A stretch of DNA of 10,852 nucleotides. Source: CAZSHX01 sp964606895 (lineage in GTDB: Bacteria > Bacteroidota > Ignavibacteria > Kapaibacteriales > UBA2268). Both the position numbers and the translations under genes were made by a program. Below the pieces are notes generated by a model. That model did not search any database. It worked only from the letters and a program-made list of their open reading frames with translations, and was not told the origin of the DNA. Within the stretch, counting starts at the first letter, position 1; each line of letters begins with the position of its first letter. Positions 1-7,103 of this stretch are shown here, piece by piece. Location of the stretch: NCBI GenBank assembly GCA_964606895.1, contig CAZSHX010000105.1, positions 1 through 10,852 on the forward strand. The letters run 5' to 3'.

Positions 1-50
1 AGAATATGCAAATATAACACTTCTTATATGTTTTTACAACATTAATTTAA
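1..50 (-). promoter_or_regulatory. Outward-facing promoter within a 50-bp terminal repeat (left copy)
   Basis: Read on the minus strand, this segment has GTTG at 40-37, a 20-nt spacer, and TATATTTG at 16-9. This matches the Bacteroidota primary sigma consensus (-33 TTG / -7 TAnnTTTG). Transcription would start near base 1-3 and run left, out of the window. The same 50 bp recurs inverted at 10795-10844 with only two differences (positions 26 and 48). Conservation extends beyond the two boxes through the spacer and upstream flank, so this is a repeated element and not only a chance promoter match. The gene it drives is not in the window. Confidence 0.6.
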
Positions 51-159
51 TATTAGTTTGATTGATTATTAATACAACAAGTGGAAAACGGAAGGGGAAA
101 TACCGCATGGAGAAAATCTTAGTGCAATATTTTCAAAGAAAGGTCAGTAATACATCGTA

Positions 160-369
160 TTAAGCAAATACCAGCCGACCTTTAGGTTCGGGAATTATAT
201 CATTGAATTCTAAAGCAGTTTCTATCCATAGACTCTTAGCTTTGCTGACATTCTCAAGTGCCTCGAATTCAGTTACTCCGTGGGCAATACATCCTTGCAG
301 TTCGGGTATTTCGGCAATAAAGCATTTATCTTCACTGCTCCAAAAAAGTATTATTTCATAGTTATACAT
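160..369 (-). CDS. HicB-like antitoxin, short single-domain form, no HicA visible
   Basis: This 69-residue protein has the HicB partial RNase H-like fold signature: an N-terminal beta strand, then FIAEIPELQGCIAHG (residues 17-31), then a helix beginning TEFEALENV. HicB proteins neutralise the HicA mRNA interferase. Short versions like this one lack the C-terminal DNA-binding domain, and many are found without a toxin. The ATG is preceded by AGGAG about 8 nt upstream, stronger than for most genes here. No HicA-like reading frame (GSH motif) is visible between this gene and the window edge or just upstream, so it appears to be an orphan. It lies at the end of a leftward group of small exported or membrane genes. 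Family assignment is good; function as an antitoxin is inferred. Confidence 0.75.
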   Translation of the reverse strand: MYNYEIILFWSSEDKCFIAEIPELQGCIAHGVTEFEALENVSKAKSLWIETALEFNDIIPEPKGRLVFA

Positions 370-421
370 TTTCTATATCTCCTAATTGATTCTCTAATAT
401 TAATTAAAGCACATCCCCTGC

Positions 422-511
422 CTACTTGAACTTTAAAATAGCGTCTTCATTTCCGAAAACTGTCATTAAAAGACAAAGAAATAGCGAGATGAAGAGGAGG
501 AGCAGTTTCAT
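422..511 (-). CDS. 29-codon signal-peptide ORF, probably a truncated exported protein
   Basis: The ORF starts with MKLLLLFISLFLCLLMTVFG, a textbook Sec signal peptide (one Lys, a long Leu/Phe core, a small residue near a cleavage site). It then has nine further residues and a TAG stop. The ATG lies one base after the stop codon of the upstream gene (TAA-A-ATG), which suggests translational coupling. A signal peptide with almost no mature part suggests that the downstream part was lost by nonsense mutation or deletion. No clear continuation is seen before hicB. It could alternatively be a genuine tiny membrane peptide. Seen: reading frame, hydrophobic core, spacing. Inferred: truncation. Confidence 0.4.
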   Translation of the reverse strand: MKLLLLFISLFLCLLMTVFGNEDAILKFK

Positions 512-512
512 T

Positions 513-893
513 TTATTTGTTATTTGTTTTTTTTAGATACATATTTGTCCCATTTTTTTTGATAATAATTGTATCGGAATGAGAGTAACTTAAGACTGTA
601 TCGCCTTTTTTGATGACAGAAGAAAAACTTTCACTAAAAAATATCAGATTGACATCGAGTTTTGAATTATCGAAATTCCTAATTGCAATATATTTATATC
701 CATGTTGAGACTCGTTATTGTAAACTGAATCAACAATACCATTAACATAAACTTTCTTTAAACTATTATTGGAATCAAATGAATAGTCATTAGAAATATA
801 ATCAGTCAAGATTATTGAAGACAATATAATAATTGCAATTCCAGCAAAAATTGCAAAAATGATAATTGTTCCATTATTCTTAGCCGTTTTCAT
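513..893 (-). CDS. Membrane-anchored small protein of unknown function
   Basis: The protein has 126 residues. Residues 8-30 form one strongly hydrophobic segment (IIIFAIFAGIAIIILSSIIL) after a short basic start, consistent with an uncleaved N-terminal membrane anchor and a C-terminal domain outside the cytoplasm. The C-terminal part contains VNGIVDSVYN, then alternating beta-type residues, then KKGDTVLSYSHSDTIIIKKN. This looks like a small beta-barrel with a 'GD(S/T)' turn, as in many short uncharacterised Bacteroidota proteins; the resemblance is by eye only. No enzyme motif is visible. A GGAAGAAG purine stretch precedes the ATG. It sits between a secreted protein gene upstream and a signal-peptide fragment 1 bp downstream, so the three probably share a transcript. 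Function unknown. Confidence 0.6.
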   Translation of the reverse strand: MKTAKNNGTIIIFAIFAGIAIIILSSIILTDYISNDYSFDSNNSLKKVYVNGIVDSVYNNESQHGYKYIAIRNFDNSKLDVNLIFFSESFSSVIKKGDTVLSYSHSDTIIIKKNGTNMYLKKTNNK

Positions 894-983
894 TTTCTTC
901 TTCCATCAAAGACTTCTCTCCTGCCGTTTTCATTTATTACTTTTCAAAATTGCAATTTCTGCTTTCTTTCTTTTACCCACTAT

Positions 984-1568
984 TTATAATGAAGAGCCCA
1001 TTTTTGTACTATATTTATCAATAATGTTCTTAATATACTTTTTAAATTTTATTCTCTTAATAAATCTTTCTGGAAAATCGCAGCTATAAGGTTCTAAATC
1101 ACTGTCAATGACATAATAATAAGAAATTTTCTTGTCTATATAAACAACTGAAAATGCTAAAATCCCAATTTCAGCACACGAATATTCTGTATTTTTATAA
1201 TCACAAAATTCTTCTAAAAAAAGAGCAGTTCCATCTAAACTATCAAGAATCTTTAAATCAAATGGAATTTGTATCGGATTATAGACTGTTTGCTCATCAA
1301 TGTATATTAGAGTTATTTTAGATTTTTCAATAATAAACAATGATATTAAATAGCATGAGCCATTATTAATCTGATTATAAAAAAAATCTTTAATTGATTT
1401 ATCAATTACTATTACACATTTCGCATCATGATTTCTAATACAAGAATCAATAATTTTAGTGACAATTTTTTTTTGTTGGTATATCATAGCACTTCCATTA
1501 ACGATATTATTCTCTTTAGAAACAAGAGGTAACGATATAAAAAATATAATTGCGAAAAATATTTTCAT
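984..1568 (-). CDS. Secreted protein of unknown function
   Basis: I choose the start at 1568 and not the upstream ATG at 1598. From 1568 the protein begins MKIFFAIIFFISLPLVSKEN, a normal Sec signal peptide with probable cleavage near residues 16-18, and an ACAGGT stretch precedes the codon. The longer start would put ten extra residues before the signal peptide. The predicted product is 194 residues. The mature part is rich in Ile, Lys, Tyr and Asp and has about six cysteines (SCIRN, AKCVI, GSCYL, EEFCD, YSCAE, YSCDF), which could form disulfides in the periplasm. No catalytic motif or known family is recognised. It lies 54 nt after glgA on the same strand and may be co-transcribed. Base composition is clearly more AT-rich than glgA, hinting at accessory or fast-evolving status. 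Confidence 0.6.
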   Translation of the reverse strand: MKIFFAIIFFISLPLVSKENNIVNGSAMIYQQKKIVTKIIDSCIRNHDAKCVIVIDKSIKDFFYNQINNGSCYLISLFIIEKSKITLIYIDEQTVYNPIQIPFDLKILDSLDGTALFLEEFCDYKNTEYSCAEIGILAFSVVYIDKKISYYYVIDSDLEPYSCDFPERFIKRIKFKKYIKNIIDKYSTKMGSSL

Positions 1569-1622
1569 TTTAGTACCTGTAAGTAATTCATAAATCAAAG
1601 TTTGAACTCTTAAATCTCATCC

Positions 1623-3092
1623 CTACCTCACTTTTTCCAGTGCCCAGTTGAAAACTTTCAGGTATTCCAGGGCTGAACGGGAAGCAGAATGGTCCTGAGC
1701 CATTGCGTTTGTTCTGAGGATGTCCCAATGCGGTTCCCTTCCGTAAATTGACATTGCCCGCCGCAATGCGTAGGAAAGGTCTTCGGCATTGTACTGGAAA
1801 AATGAAAATCCTGTGCCTTTGCCCGTTGCATAGTCATATTCATGAACAGTATCAACCAAACCGCCTGTTAGTCTGACCACGGGAATTGTGCCGTATTTCA
1901 GGGCATACATCTGAGTCAGTCCGCAAGGCTCAAATCGGGACGGCATAAGCAGATAGTCCGAGGATGCAAGTATTCTATGGGATAGATGATTGTTGTAACC
2001 AATATGAACCAAAGCCAGCCCGGGATATTTCCATTCGAGATACTTGAAATAATCCACATAGCGGCTTTCGCCCGAACCGAGAATTGTGAAACGGAACTCG
2101 TTTCTGGCAAGAAATTCTTCGAGCCGCCAGGTAAGCAAATCAATTCCTTTTTGCTCTGCAAGGCGAGTAACCATGCCCACAAGAGGCAAATCAAGATTGT
2201 CCTTTTCGGATAATCCATGCTCATGCAGATAGGTAAGTTTGTTTTGCCGCTTCACGTCAAGCGAATTAATCCCGTATCTGAAGTAGATATAATCATCGTT
2301 TTCGGGACTCCATTCGGAATAAAGAACTCCGTTTAAAACTCCGATGAGGTCTCCCCCACGTTGATTCAAAGGATTCTGCATTCCTTCGCTGAAATAGGGC
2401 TGTCTGATTTCATTTGCATAGTGCGGACTAACGGTTGTAATCTTATCGGCAAACATAATGCCTACTTTCATGGCATTTACTTTTCCCAAATGCTCGAACC
2501 ACGAACCCGGATAGTACTGCGACATTCCAAAGCCCGACAATTCCATCGCCCTTTGGGGGTCGAACCAACCTTGATAGGCAAGATTATGAATTGTGTAAAC
2601 TCCAGCTGTTTTCGAAAATCGCGGGTCGTTTCTGTAATGCGATTTGAGGAAAGCCATAGTAAAAGCAGTATGAAAATCGTGGGCATGAATAATGTCGGGA
2701 GTGAAATTAATTGCTTTTGTGGCTTCAAAAACCGCTCGGCTAAAAAATATATATCGTCGGTCGTTATCGGGAAATTCATCGGGATAGCCATAAATTCCGT
2801 TACGATTGAAATAGTCAGAGTTTTCAATGAGGAAAACGGGAACATTCGAATCGGGAAGAGTACCTTCCCAAAGGTAGCCATATTCGGTCCACCAGCTCAT
2901 CGGAACATTCAGAACAAGCCCCGTGGGTTTAAACCCGAATTTATGTATGTCCATATCGCCATATTTTGGCATAACGATAATGGGGTTCTGCCCGTGTTTT
3001 TCCCATTCGGCAGGCAGTGACTGTGCGATGTCCGCCAGTCCTCCGGCTTTTGCAAAAGGAGCAGTTTCAGCAGTAGCTAACAAAATATTCAT
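1623..3092 (-). CDS. glgA: Glycogen synthase (starch synthase, GT5)
   Basis: This 489-residue GT-B glycosyltransferase elongates alpha-1,4-glucan from a nucleotide-glucose donor (ADP-glucose in most bacterial GlgA) in the cytoplasm. The N-terminal starch synthase domain opens with the donor-binding loop K15-A-G-G-L19, a variant of the classic KTGGL. It continues with HAHDFHTAF (137-145) and TIHNLAYQG (167-175). The GT1-type C-terminal domain has VTRLAEQKG (308-316), SRFEPCGLTQ (385-394, with the conserved catalytic-site Glu388) and TGGL (409-412). Length is normal for the family (about 477 in E. coli). AAAGGA lies 10 nt before the ATG. A weak promoter candidate lies upstream on the minus strand (-33 TTTG at 3172-3169, -7 AATATTTG at 3150-3143). 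No other glycogen genes are in the window, so it is probably not in a glg operon. Confidence 0.95.
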   Translation of the reverse strand: MNILLATAETAPFAKAGGLADIAQSLPAEWEKHGQNPIIVMPKYGDMDIHKFGFKPTGLVLNVPMSWWTEYGYLWEGTLPDSNVPVFLIENSDYFNRNGIYGYPDEFPDNDRRYIFFSRAVFEATKAINFTPDIIHAHDFHTAFTMAFLKSHYRNDPRFSKTAGVYTIHNLAYQGWFDPQRAMELSGFGMSQYYPGSWFEHLGKVNAMKVGIMFADKITTVSPHYANEIRQPYFSEGMQNPLNQRGGDLIGVLNGVLYSEWSPENDDYIYFRYGINSLDVKRQNKLTYLHEHGLSEKDNLDLPLVGMVTRLAEQKGIDLLTWRLEEFLARNEFRFTILGSGESRYVDYFKYLEWKYPGLALVHIGYNNHLSHRILASSDYLLMPSRFEPCGLTQMYALKYGTIPVVRLTGGLVDTVHEYDYATGKGTGFSFFQYNAEDLSYALRRAMSIYGREPHWDILRTNAMAQDHSASRSALEYLKVFNWALEKVR

Positions 3093-3343
3093 TTTCTAAA
3101 AATCCTTTATTTTCTGTCTCGTATCAAAAAAATAAAAATATGCAAATATTATCTATCAAATTCAATTCCAAAATTATAAGAAATTATTATCTTTACTCAT
3201 ATTTTGAATTATTTAAAGATTTATGGTAACAAAAGACGGTGTTAGTCGCGAATTATCTTTTCATTCCAACGAAAAAGAGAATCCTGGAAGCTAAAATTAG
3301 TATCAAGTATGAAATGACAATGGCAGTAATAATCACAATCAAT
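3093..3343. other. 251-bp AT-rich gap between ispE and glgA
   Basis: I see no convincing gene here. A 23-codon frame (3223-3294, plus strand) begins with a plausible ATG but has no ribosome binding site and no recognisable motif. A minus-strand promoter-like pair (TTTG at 3172-3169, 18-nt spacer, AATATTTG at 3150-3143) could drive glgA; its -7 box has one mismatch to consensus. No intrinsic terminator for ispE was found. Confidence 0.4.
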
Positions 3344-4180
3344 CTAACAAATAAATGTATTAAATCCCTGAAAAAGCAATGAGGAATCTTCTGCTTCCTT
3401 ATTTGTTCGGAACAGCCCAAAAACCGTAGAGCCGCTTCCGCTCATCTGTGCATAAACTGCATTACTTGAGTATAGCTTTTCTTTGATTTCTTTAAGAATC
3501 GGATATTGAACGAAAACCGTTTTTTCGAAATCATTGAAAATTTCTGTTTTTAATATTTCGGGTTCATTGACAGACTGAAGGAGTATTTTCTTGAAATCAA
3601 GAGCTTTCTCAGGTGTTAACGTTCTTTCCAGTGATGAATAAGCCCACGGAGTGGAGACATGCAAGCCCGGAAGAACCAGAAGAATATGATAGGGAAGTTT
3701 ATAACTGAAATAACTAAGTTTTTCACCTCTTCCTTTGCCGACGGCGGTTCCTTTTTTCAAAAAATATGGAACATCCGAACCAAGCTTTAAAGAAATATCA
3801 TGAAGTTCGCGGTAGTTGTAAGGAATATTCAGAATTTTCCGAAGTCCGAGCAAAACACTTGCGGCATCCGAACTCCCTCCGCCAAGACCCGCACCTGTGG
3901 GAATATTTTTCTTTATTGATATGCTGAATGAAGTATCTGTAATGTTATAAAAATCCAAAAACTGCCTTACGGCTTTGAATGCAATGTTTTCCTCCTGAGG
4001 AATATTAAGCGAAGGCGAGCAGGAAATTTCTAAATTTTTGCCCGGTTTGATTTCTATTTCGTCAAATAATCTTGTTCCGGTAAATATAGTATTTATGTTG
4101 TGGAAACCGTCTTCCCGTTTGTTTAATATTTGTAAACCAAGATTTAATTTGGCATTTGCATTTATTTTTAATATATTCAT
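3344..4180 (-). CDS. ispE: 4-diphosphocytidyl-2-C-methyl-D-erythritol kinase
   Basis: This GHMP-family kinase phosphorylates the 2-hydroxyl of CDP-methylerythritol in the MEP pathway to IPP/DMAPP. I choose the start at 4180 over the upstream ATG at 4216, because MNILKINANAKLNLGLQIL aligns the catalytic-site Lys (K11) with family N-termini, and the longer form would begin one base from the divergent neighbour's start. The length is then 278 residues (E. coli 283). Visible motifs are NANAKLNLGL (7-16), KREDGFHNI (21-29), the Gly-rich ATP loop PTGAGLGGGSSDAAS (94-108), LGSDVPYF (133-140, with catalytic Asp136), and the C-terminal GHMP motif SGSGSTVFGLF (247-257). There is no Shine-Dalgarno, as in other housekeeping genes here. 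The next gene diverges after only 37 bp. Confidence 0.95.
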   Translation of the reverse strand: MNILKINANAKLNLGLQILNKREDGFHNINTIFTGTRLFDEIEIKPGKNLEISCSPSLNIPQEENIAFKAVRQFLDFYNITDTSFSISIKKNIPTGAGLGGGSSDAASVLLGLRKILNIPYNYRELHDISLKLGSDVPYFLKKGTAVGKGRGEKLSYFSYKLPYHILLVLPGLHVSTPWAYSSLERTLTPEKALDFKKILLQSVNEPEILKTEIFNDFEKTVFVQYPILKEIKEKLYSSNAVYAQMSGSGSTVFGLFRTNKEAEDSSLLFQGFNTFIC

Positions 4181-4217
4181 CTTTGTAATAGATAGATTTT
4201 TATAAAAGTTATTCAAT

Positions 4218-4874
4218 ATGGCAAATCGTCAGGAAATACCGTTTACTCAGGAATTATTACGAAAAGGAATACATCTTATTTCATTATCAATTCCGATAAC
4301 GTACATATTTGTATCAAAGCAGTTCGCCTTGTCTGTTCTGATACCGCTTACTCTTGTTTTCCTGGCATTTGATATTTTAAGCAAATTCTATGAACCCGTA
4401 AGAAAATTCATTCATTTTATTTTTGGCAAAATGCTCCGCCCACACGAGTACAGCAAGCATACACTAAACGGAGCTACATGGGTGCTTATAGCATCGGTGG
4501 TAACGATTCTTATTTTCCCGAAAATCATTGCAATTACAAGTTTTGTAATATTGATTGTGTCCGATATAAGTGCGGCAATTTACGGAAGGAAATACGGCAA
4601 GCACGACCTTTTCGATAAAAGCTGGGAAGGTACAACCGCGTTTATTGTTTCAGCTTATGCTGTTATTCTGATTCTCGGTTTTGCCTTTCAGACACCCTGG
4701 ACATATTTTGTAGCCGGTTTTGCAGGTGCAACACTCGGAGCATTTGCCGAGGCGGCATCCGGAGTGATGAAGCTTGACGATAATTTTTCAATACCGATGA
4801 GTGTCGGTTTTGTTATGTGGCTGGCAGGAATGTTCGCGGCAGGCATTGGGCTTCCATATCTGAATTTACTGTAA
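4218..4874 (+). CDS. Dolichol/phytol-kinase-like CTP-dependent membrane kinase
   Basis: This 218-residue integral membrane protein has about six to seven hydrophobic segments. Motifs match the SEC59/DGK1/VTE5 polyprenol kinase group, related to CDP-diacylglycerol synthases: E/RKGIH near the N-terminus (RKGIH, 15-19), SDISAAIYGRKYG (115-127), KSWEGTTA (134-141) and the acidic DDNFSIPM (187-194). Known members transfer phosphate from CTP to dolichol, phytol or diacylglycerol. Which lipid alcohol is used here cannot be told from sequence. Its divergent neighbour ispE makes isoprenoid precursors, so a prenol substrate is attractive but only an inference. The start at 4218 fits the family N-terminus; no Shine-Dalgarno is present. 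The alternative label 'phosphatidate cytidylyltransferase' is often applied to this family and is less precise. Confidence 0.8.
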   Translation: MANRQEIPFTQELLRKGIHLISLSIPITYIFVSKQFALSVLIPLTLVFLAFDILSKFYEPVRKFIHFIFGKMLRPHEYSKHTLNGATWVLIASVVTILIFPKIIAITSFVILIVSDISAAIYGRKYGKHDLFDKSWEGTTAFIVSAYAVILILGFAFQTPWTYFVAGFAGATLGAFAEAASGVMKLDDNFSIPMSVGFVMWLAGMFAAGIGLPYLNLL

Positions 4875-5156
4875 AAAAGCAATTAGAACCTGCCTTGTGC
4901 TATTCTTAATTTTTCTTTCATAATAATTAACCAGCATAAGCTGTAACCATACCGGCATAAAATATCTCATTGGGTGAAGCAACTTTTACTGCTATCATTT
5001 GGTAAAATATTATTTTTGGCGAAAATCTTTCAAAAATAGAAATTGCTAATCTAATTTTTTCTTTTTCAACCTATTCATAAATAAATTTTGCGAAATTTAC
5101 ATTTTTTGCTTAATTTTATAAGTTAGTCATTTTGTAAAAGAAATCATAAATAATAA
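4875..5156. other. 282-bp gap with candidate promoters for the nuoJ run
   Basis: No gene is visible here. Two promoter-like sites point right. One has TTTG at 5105-5108, 18 nt, then TCATTTTG at 5127-5134 (one mismatch to TAnnTTTG). The other has a perfect -7 box, TATTTTTG at 5011-5018, but no good -33. No T-tailed hairpin was found after the upstream gene. Confidence 0.4.
5105..5134 (+). promoter_or_regulatory. Candidate promoter upstream of nuoJ
   Basis: TTTG at 5105-5108 and TCATTTTG at 5127-5134 are separated by 18 nt. The second position of the -7 box is C where A is expected, and the spacer is 1-2 nt short. The predicted start at about 5141 would leave a leader of about 16 nt before nuoJ. 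This is a moderate match only. Confidence 0.35.
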
Positions 5157-5666
5157 ATGAGCTTAAACTACTTACTCTTTTGCATAGCCGCTGTTATTGC
5201 TGTGGCAAGCGGTATTGTTACAATCACCAGCAAACATCCGGTTAAGTCCGCTATGGCACTTGTTTTACAGTTCTTCATGTTTGCCGCAATTTACCTGACG
5301 CTGAATGCTCAGTTTGTTGCTGTCATTCAGATTCTGGTTTATGCTGGTGCAATTATGGTGCTTGTTGTTTTTGTTATCATGCTTTTGAATCTTGGCGAAG
5401 AGGAAAGGCGAAAAGAGAAATTCAATATCAGAATGTTTGCTTCCATAATTCTTGGAGGCATTTTTCTGCTTGTTCTGGTTTCCTTTTTTGCAACAAAAAG
5501 TCCCAATATACTGGTGATGTCGCCTCAAAGTATTAATCAGGGAACTGTCGAAGCAATCGGCAAGGAACTTTTTACAAACTACCTGCTTCCTTTTGAAGCT
5601 ATCGGAATGCTCTTGCTTGTTGCCATCATCGGTGCCGTGATACTTGCAAAACGAAAAATTGACTGA
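5157..5666 (+). CDS. nuoJ: NADH-quinone oxidoreductase subunit J
   Basis: NuoJ is a membrane subunit of respiratory complex I (ND6 homologue) that takes part in the proton-pumping arm. The 169-residue product has five predicted membrane spans: about residues 5-24, 28-48, 54-77 (the conserved VIQILVYAGAIMVLVVFVIM segment), 92-112 and 142-163. The conserved glycine-bearing helix 'YAGAIMVL' is intact, as is the HPVKSA turn after the first span. nuoK follows after 26 nt in the usual J-K order. However, nuoH/I are not upstream and nuoL is not downstream, so this is a fragment of the classic nuo operon relocated next to recA. There is no Shine-Dalgarno. Confidence 0.93.
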   Translation: MSLNYLLFCIAAVIAVASGIVTITSKHPVKSAMALVLQFFMFAAIYLTLNAQFVAVIQILVYAGAIMVLVVFVIMLLNLGEEERRKEKFNIRMFASIILGGIFLLVLVSFFATKSPNILVMSPQSINQGTVEAIGKELFTNYLLPFEAIGMLLLVAIIGAVILAKRKID

Positions 5667-5692
5667 TTTTTTTTAACTAACTCAAAAATATT

Positions 5693-6004
5693 ATGTTTCA
5701 GGATGTACCATTAGATTATTACATTGTCCTTTCGGCAATACTTTTTATTACGGGAACTGTTGGAGTTCTGACGCGGAGAAATATCATTATTATTTTCATG
5801 TCAATTGAGATGATGCTCAATTCCGTTAACCTGACTCTTGTCGCTTTTTCATCTTATCTGGGAAATCAGGCAGGTCAGATTTTTGTTTTCTTCGTAATGG
5901 CTGTTGCCGCGGCTGAAGCGGCAGTCGGTCTTGCAATCGTGCTTGCTTTGTTCCGCAAGCATCAGACTATGTATATTGACAAAATCAATATCTTGAAATG
6001 GTAA
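5693..6004 (+). CDS. nuoK: NADH-quinone oxidoreductase subunit K
   Basis: NuoK is the ND4L-type membrane subunit of complex I. The 103-residue product has three membrane spans and both intramembrane glutamates known to be important for proton transfer: E39 in MSIEMMLNSVNL and E75 in AAAEAAVGLAI (E. coli E36 and E72). The start at 5693 gives MFQDVPLDYYIVLSAILF, the usual NuoK N-terminus. It lies 26 nt after nuoJ, and recA starts 31 nt after its stop. A nuoL gene would be expected next in a canonical operon but is absent. Confidence 0.94.
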   Translation: MFQDVPLDYYIVLSAILFITGTVGVLTRRNIIIIFMSIEMMLNSVNLTLVAFSSYLGNQAGQIFVFFVMAVAAAEAAVGLAIVLALFRKHQTMYIDKINILKW

Positions 6005-6035
6005 AATAAAGTATTCATCTATTAAATAAGAATTT

Positions 6036-7097
6036 ATGGCAAAAGAATTAAAACAGAGTGCTAATTCAAACGGCACTACTGAAGAAAAAGCAAAAGCCCT
6101 TAAAATGGCTATTGACCAGATTGAAAAACAGCACGGCAAAGGCTCGATTATGAGGCTCAGCGATACAAATGTAGTCGCTGTTGATGCTATTCCTACCGGC
6201 TGTCTTTCTCTCGATGCGGCAATTGGAATTGCAGGAGTTCCGAAAGGAAGAATCACCGAAATATTTGGTCCCGAATCCTCCGGTAAAACAACAGTTTGTC
6301 TGCACGTTATCGCAGAAGCCCAAAAATTGGGCGGTCTTGCCGCCTTCATTGATACAGAACATGCTTTGGACATCAACTATGCCCAAAGACTTGGAATTGA
6401 CCTTAATCAGCTGTTGCTGTCCCAACCCGAATTTGGCGAGCAGGCACTTGAAATCGTCGAAACACTCGTTCGAAGTGGTGCGATTGACGTAATCGTTATT
6501 GACTCTGTGGCGGCACTAACTCCTCGAGTTGAAATCGAAGGTGATATGGGCGATTCCCAAATGGGTTCGCATGCACGCTTAATGTCGCAGGCAATGAGAA
6601 AACTCAATGCCTCAATTGGGAAATCCAATACCTGTGTTATTTTCACCAATCAGCTCAGAAGCAAAATCGGGGTAGTTTATGGGAATCCGGAAACTACAAC
6701 AGGCGGAAATGCCTTGAAATTCTATGCTTCCGTCCGTATTGACATTCGCAGAAAAGAAGTTATAAAAGAAGGTTCGGACATCGTCGGAAACCGTGTTCGC
6801 TGTAAAATTGTTAAAAACAAAGTTTCTCCTCCATTCAAGGAAGTGGAATTTGACATCATGTACAACGAAGGAATTTCCAAAGTTGGCGATATGATTGACG
6901 TTGGAACCGAATTCGGTTTAATTCAGAAAAGCGGTTCATGGTTTACTTTCAAAAACGAAAGAGTTCAGGGCAGAGAAGCCTTGAAAAAAATGCTGACCGA
7001 CGACAAAGAACTCTTTGCGGCTCTCGAAGCACAGGTGAAGGCAACTCTTAAAGCCCCGACTGCAAAAGTTGTACCGGTTGAAGAATCAGTCATTTAA
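6036..7097 (+). CDS. recA: Recombinase RecA
   Basis: RecA forms ATP-dependent filaments on single-stranded DNA, drives strand exchange and activates LexA self-cleavage where LexA exists. The 353-residue product has Walker A GPESSGKTT (78-86), catalytic Glu108 in FIDTEHALD, Walker B VIVIDSVAAL, the loop L1 region GDSQMGSHARLMSQAMRKL, and the loop L2 region FTNQLRSKIGVVYGNPETT. The first 15 or so residues are a low-complexity extension (Ser/Asn/Gly/Thr rich) before the conserved AIDQIEKQHGKGSIM. The C-terminus is Ala/Pro/Val rich with few acidic residues. It lies 31 nt after nuoK and 6 nt before lpxK. There is no separate promoter or palindromic SOS operator in the short gap, so it probably depends on read-through or on a promoter inside nuoK. 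Confidence 0.98.
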   Translation: MAKELKQSANSNGTTEEKAKALKMAIDQIEKQHGKGSIMRLSDTNVVAVDAIPTGCLSLDAAIGIAGVPKGRITEIFGPESSGKTTVCLHVIAEAQKLGGLAAFIDTEHALDINYAQRLGIDLNQLLLSQPEFGEQALEIVETLVRSGAIDVIVIDSVAALTPRVEIEGDMGDSQMGSHARLMSQAMRKLNASIGKSNTCVIFTNQLRSKIGVVYGNPETTTGGNALKFYASVRIDIRRKEVIKEGSDIVGNRVRCKIVKNKVSPPFKEVEFDIMYNEGISKVGDMIDVGTEFGLIQKSGSWFTFKNERVQGREALKKMLTDDKELFAALEAQVKATLKAPTAKVVPVEESVI

Positions 7098-7103
7098 AGT
7101 TTT

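Noticed and set aside
859..1089. Plus-strand 76-codon hydrophobic frame
   Set aside because: It overlaps two better-supported minus-strand genes and owes its hydrophobicity to their AT-rich antisense; it has no ribosome binding site.
2361..3020. Plus-strand 219-codon frame opposite glgA
   Set aside because: Antisense shadow of a clear glycogen synthase with all family motifs.
3223..3294. 23-codon frame between ispE and glgA
   Set aside because: No ribosome binding site, no motif, no neighbour logic; short frames like this are expected by chance.
4178..4216. Longer ispE start at 4216
   Set aside because: It adds 12 non-conserved residues, whereas the internal Met at 4180 gives the family N-terminus; the longer start would also almost touch the divergent gene.
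5849..6376. Minus-strand 175-codon frame across nuoK and recA
   Set aside because: Antisense shadow of two strongly conserved genes.
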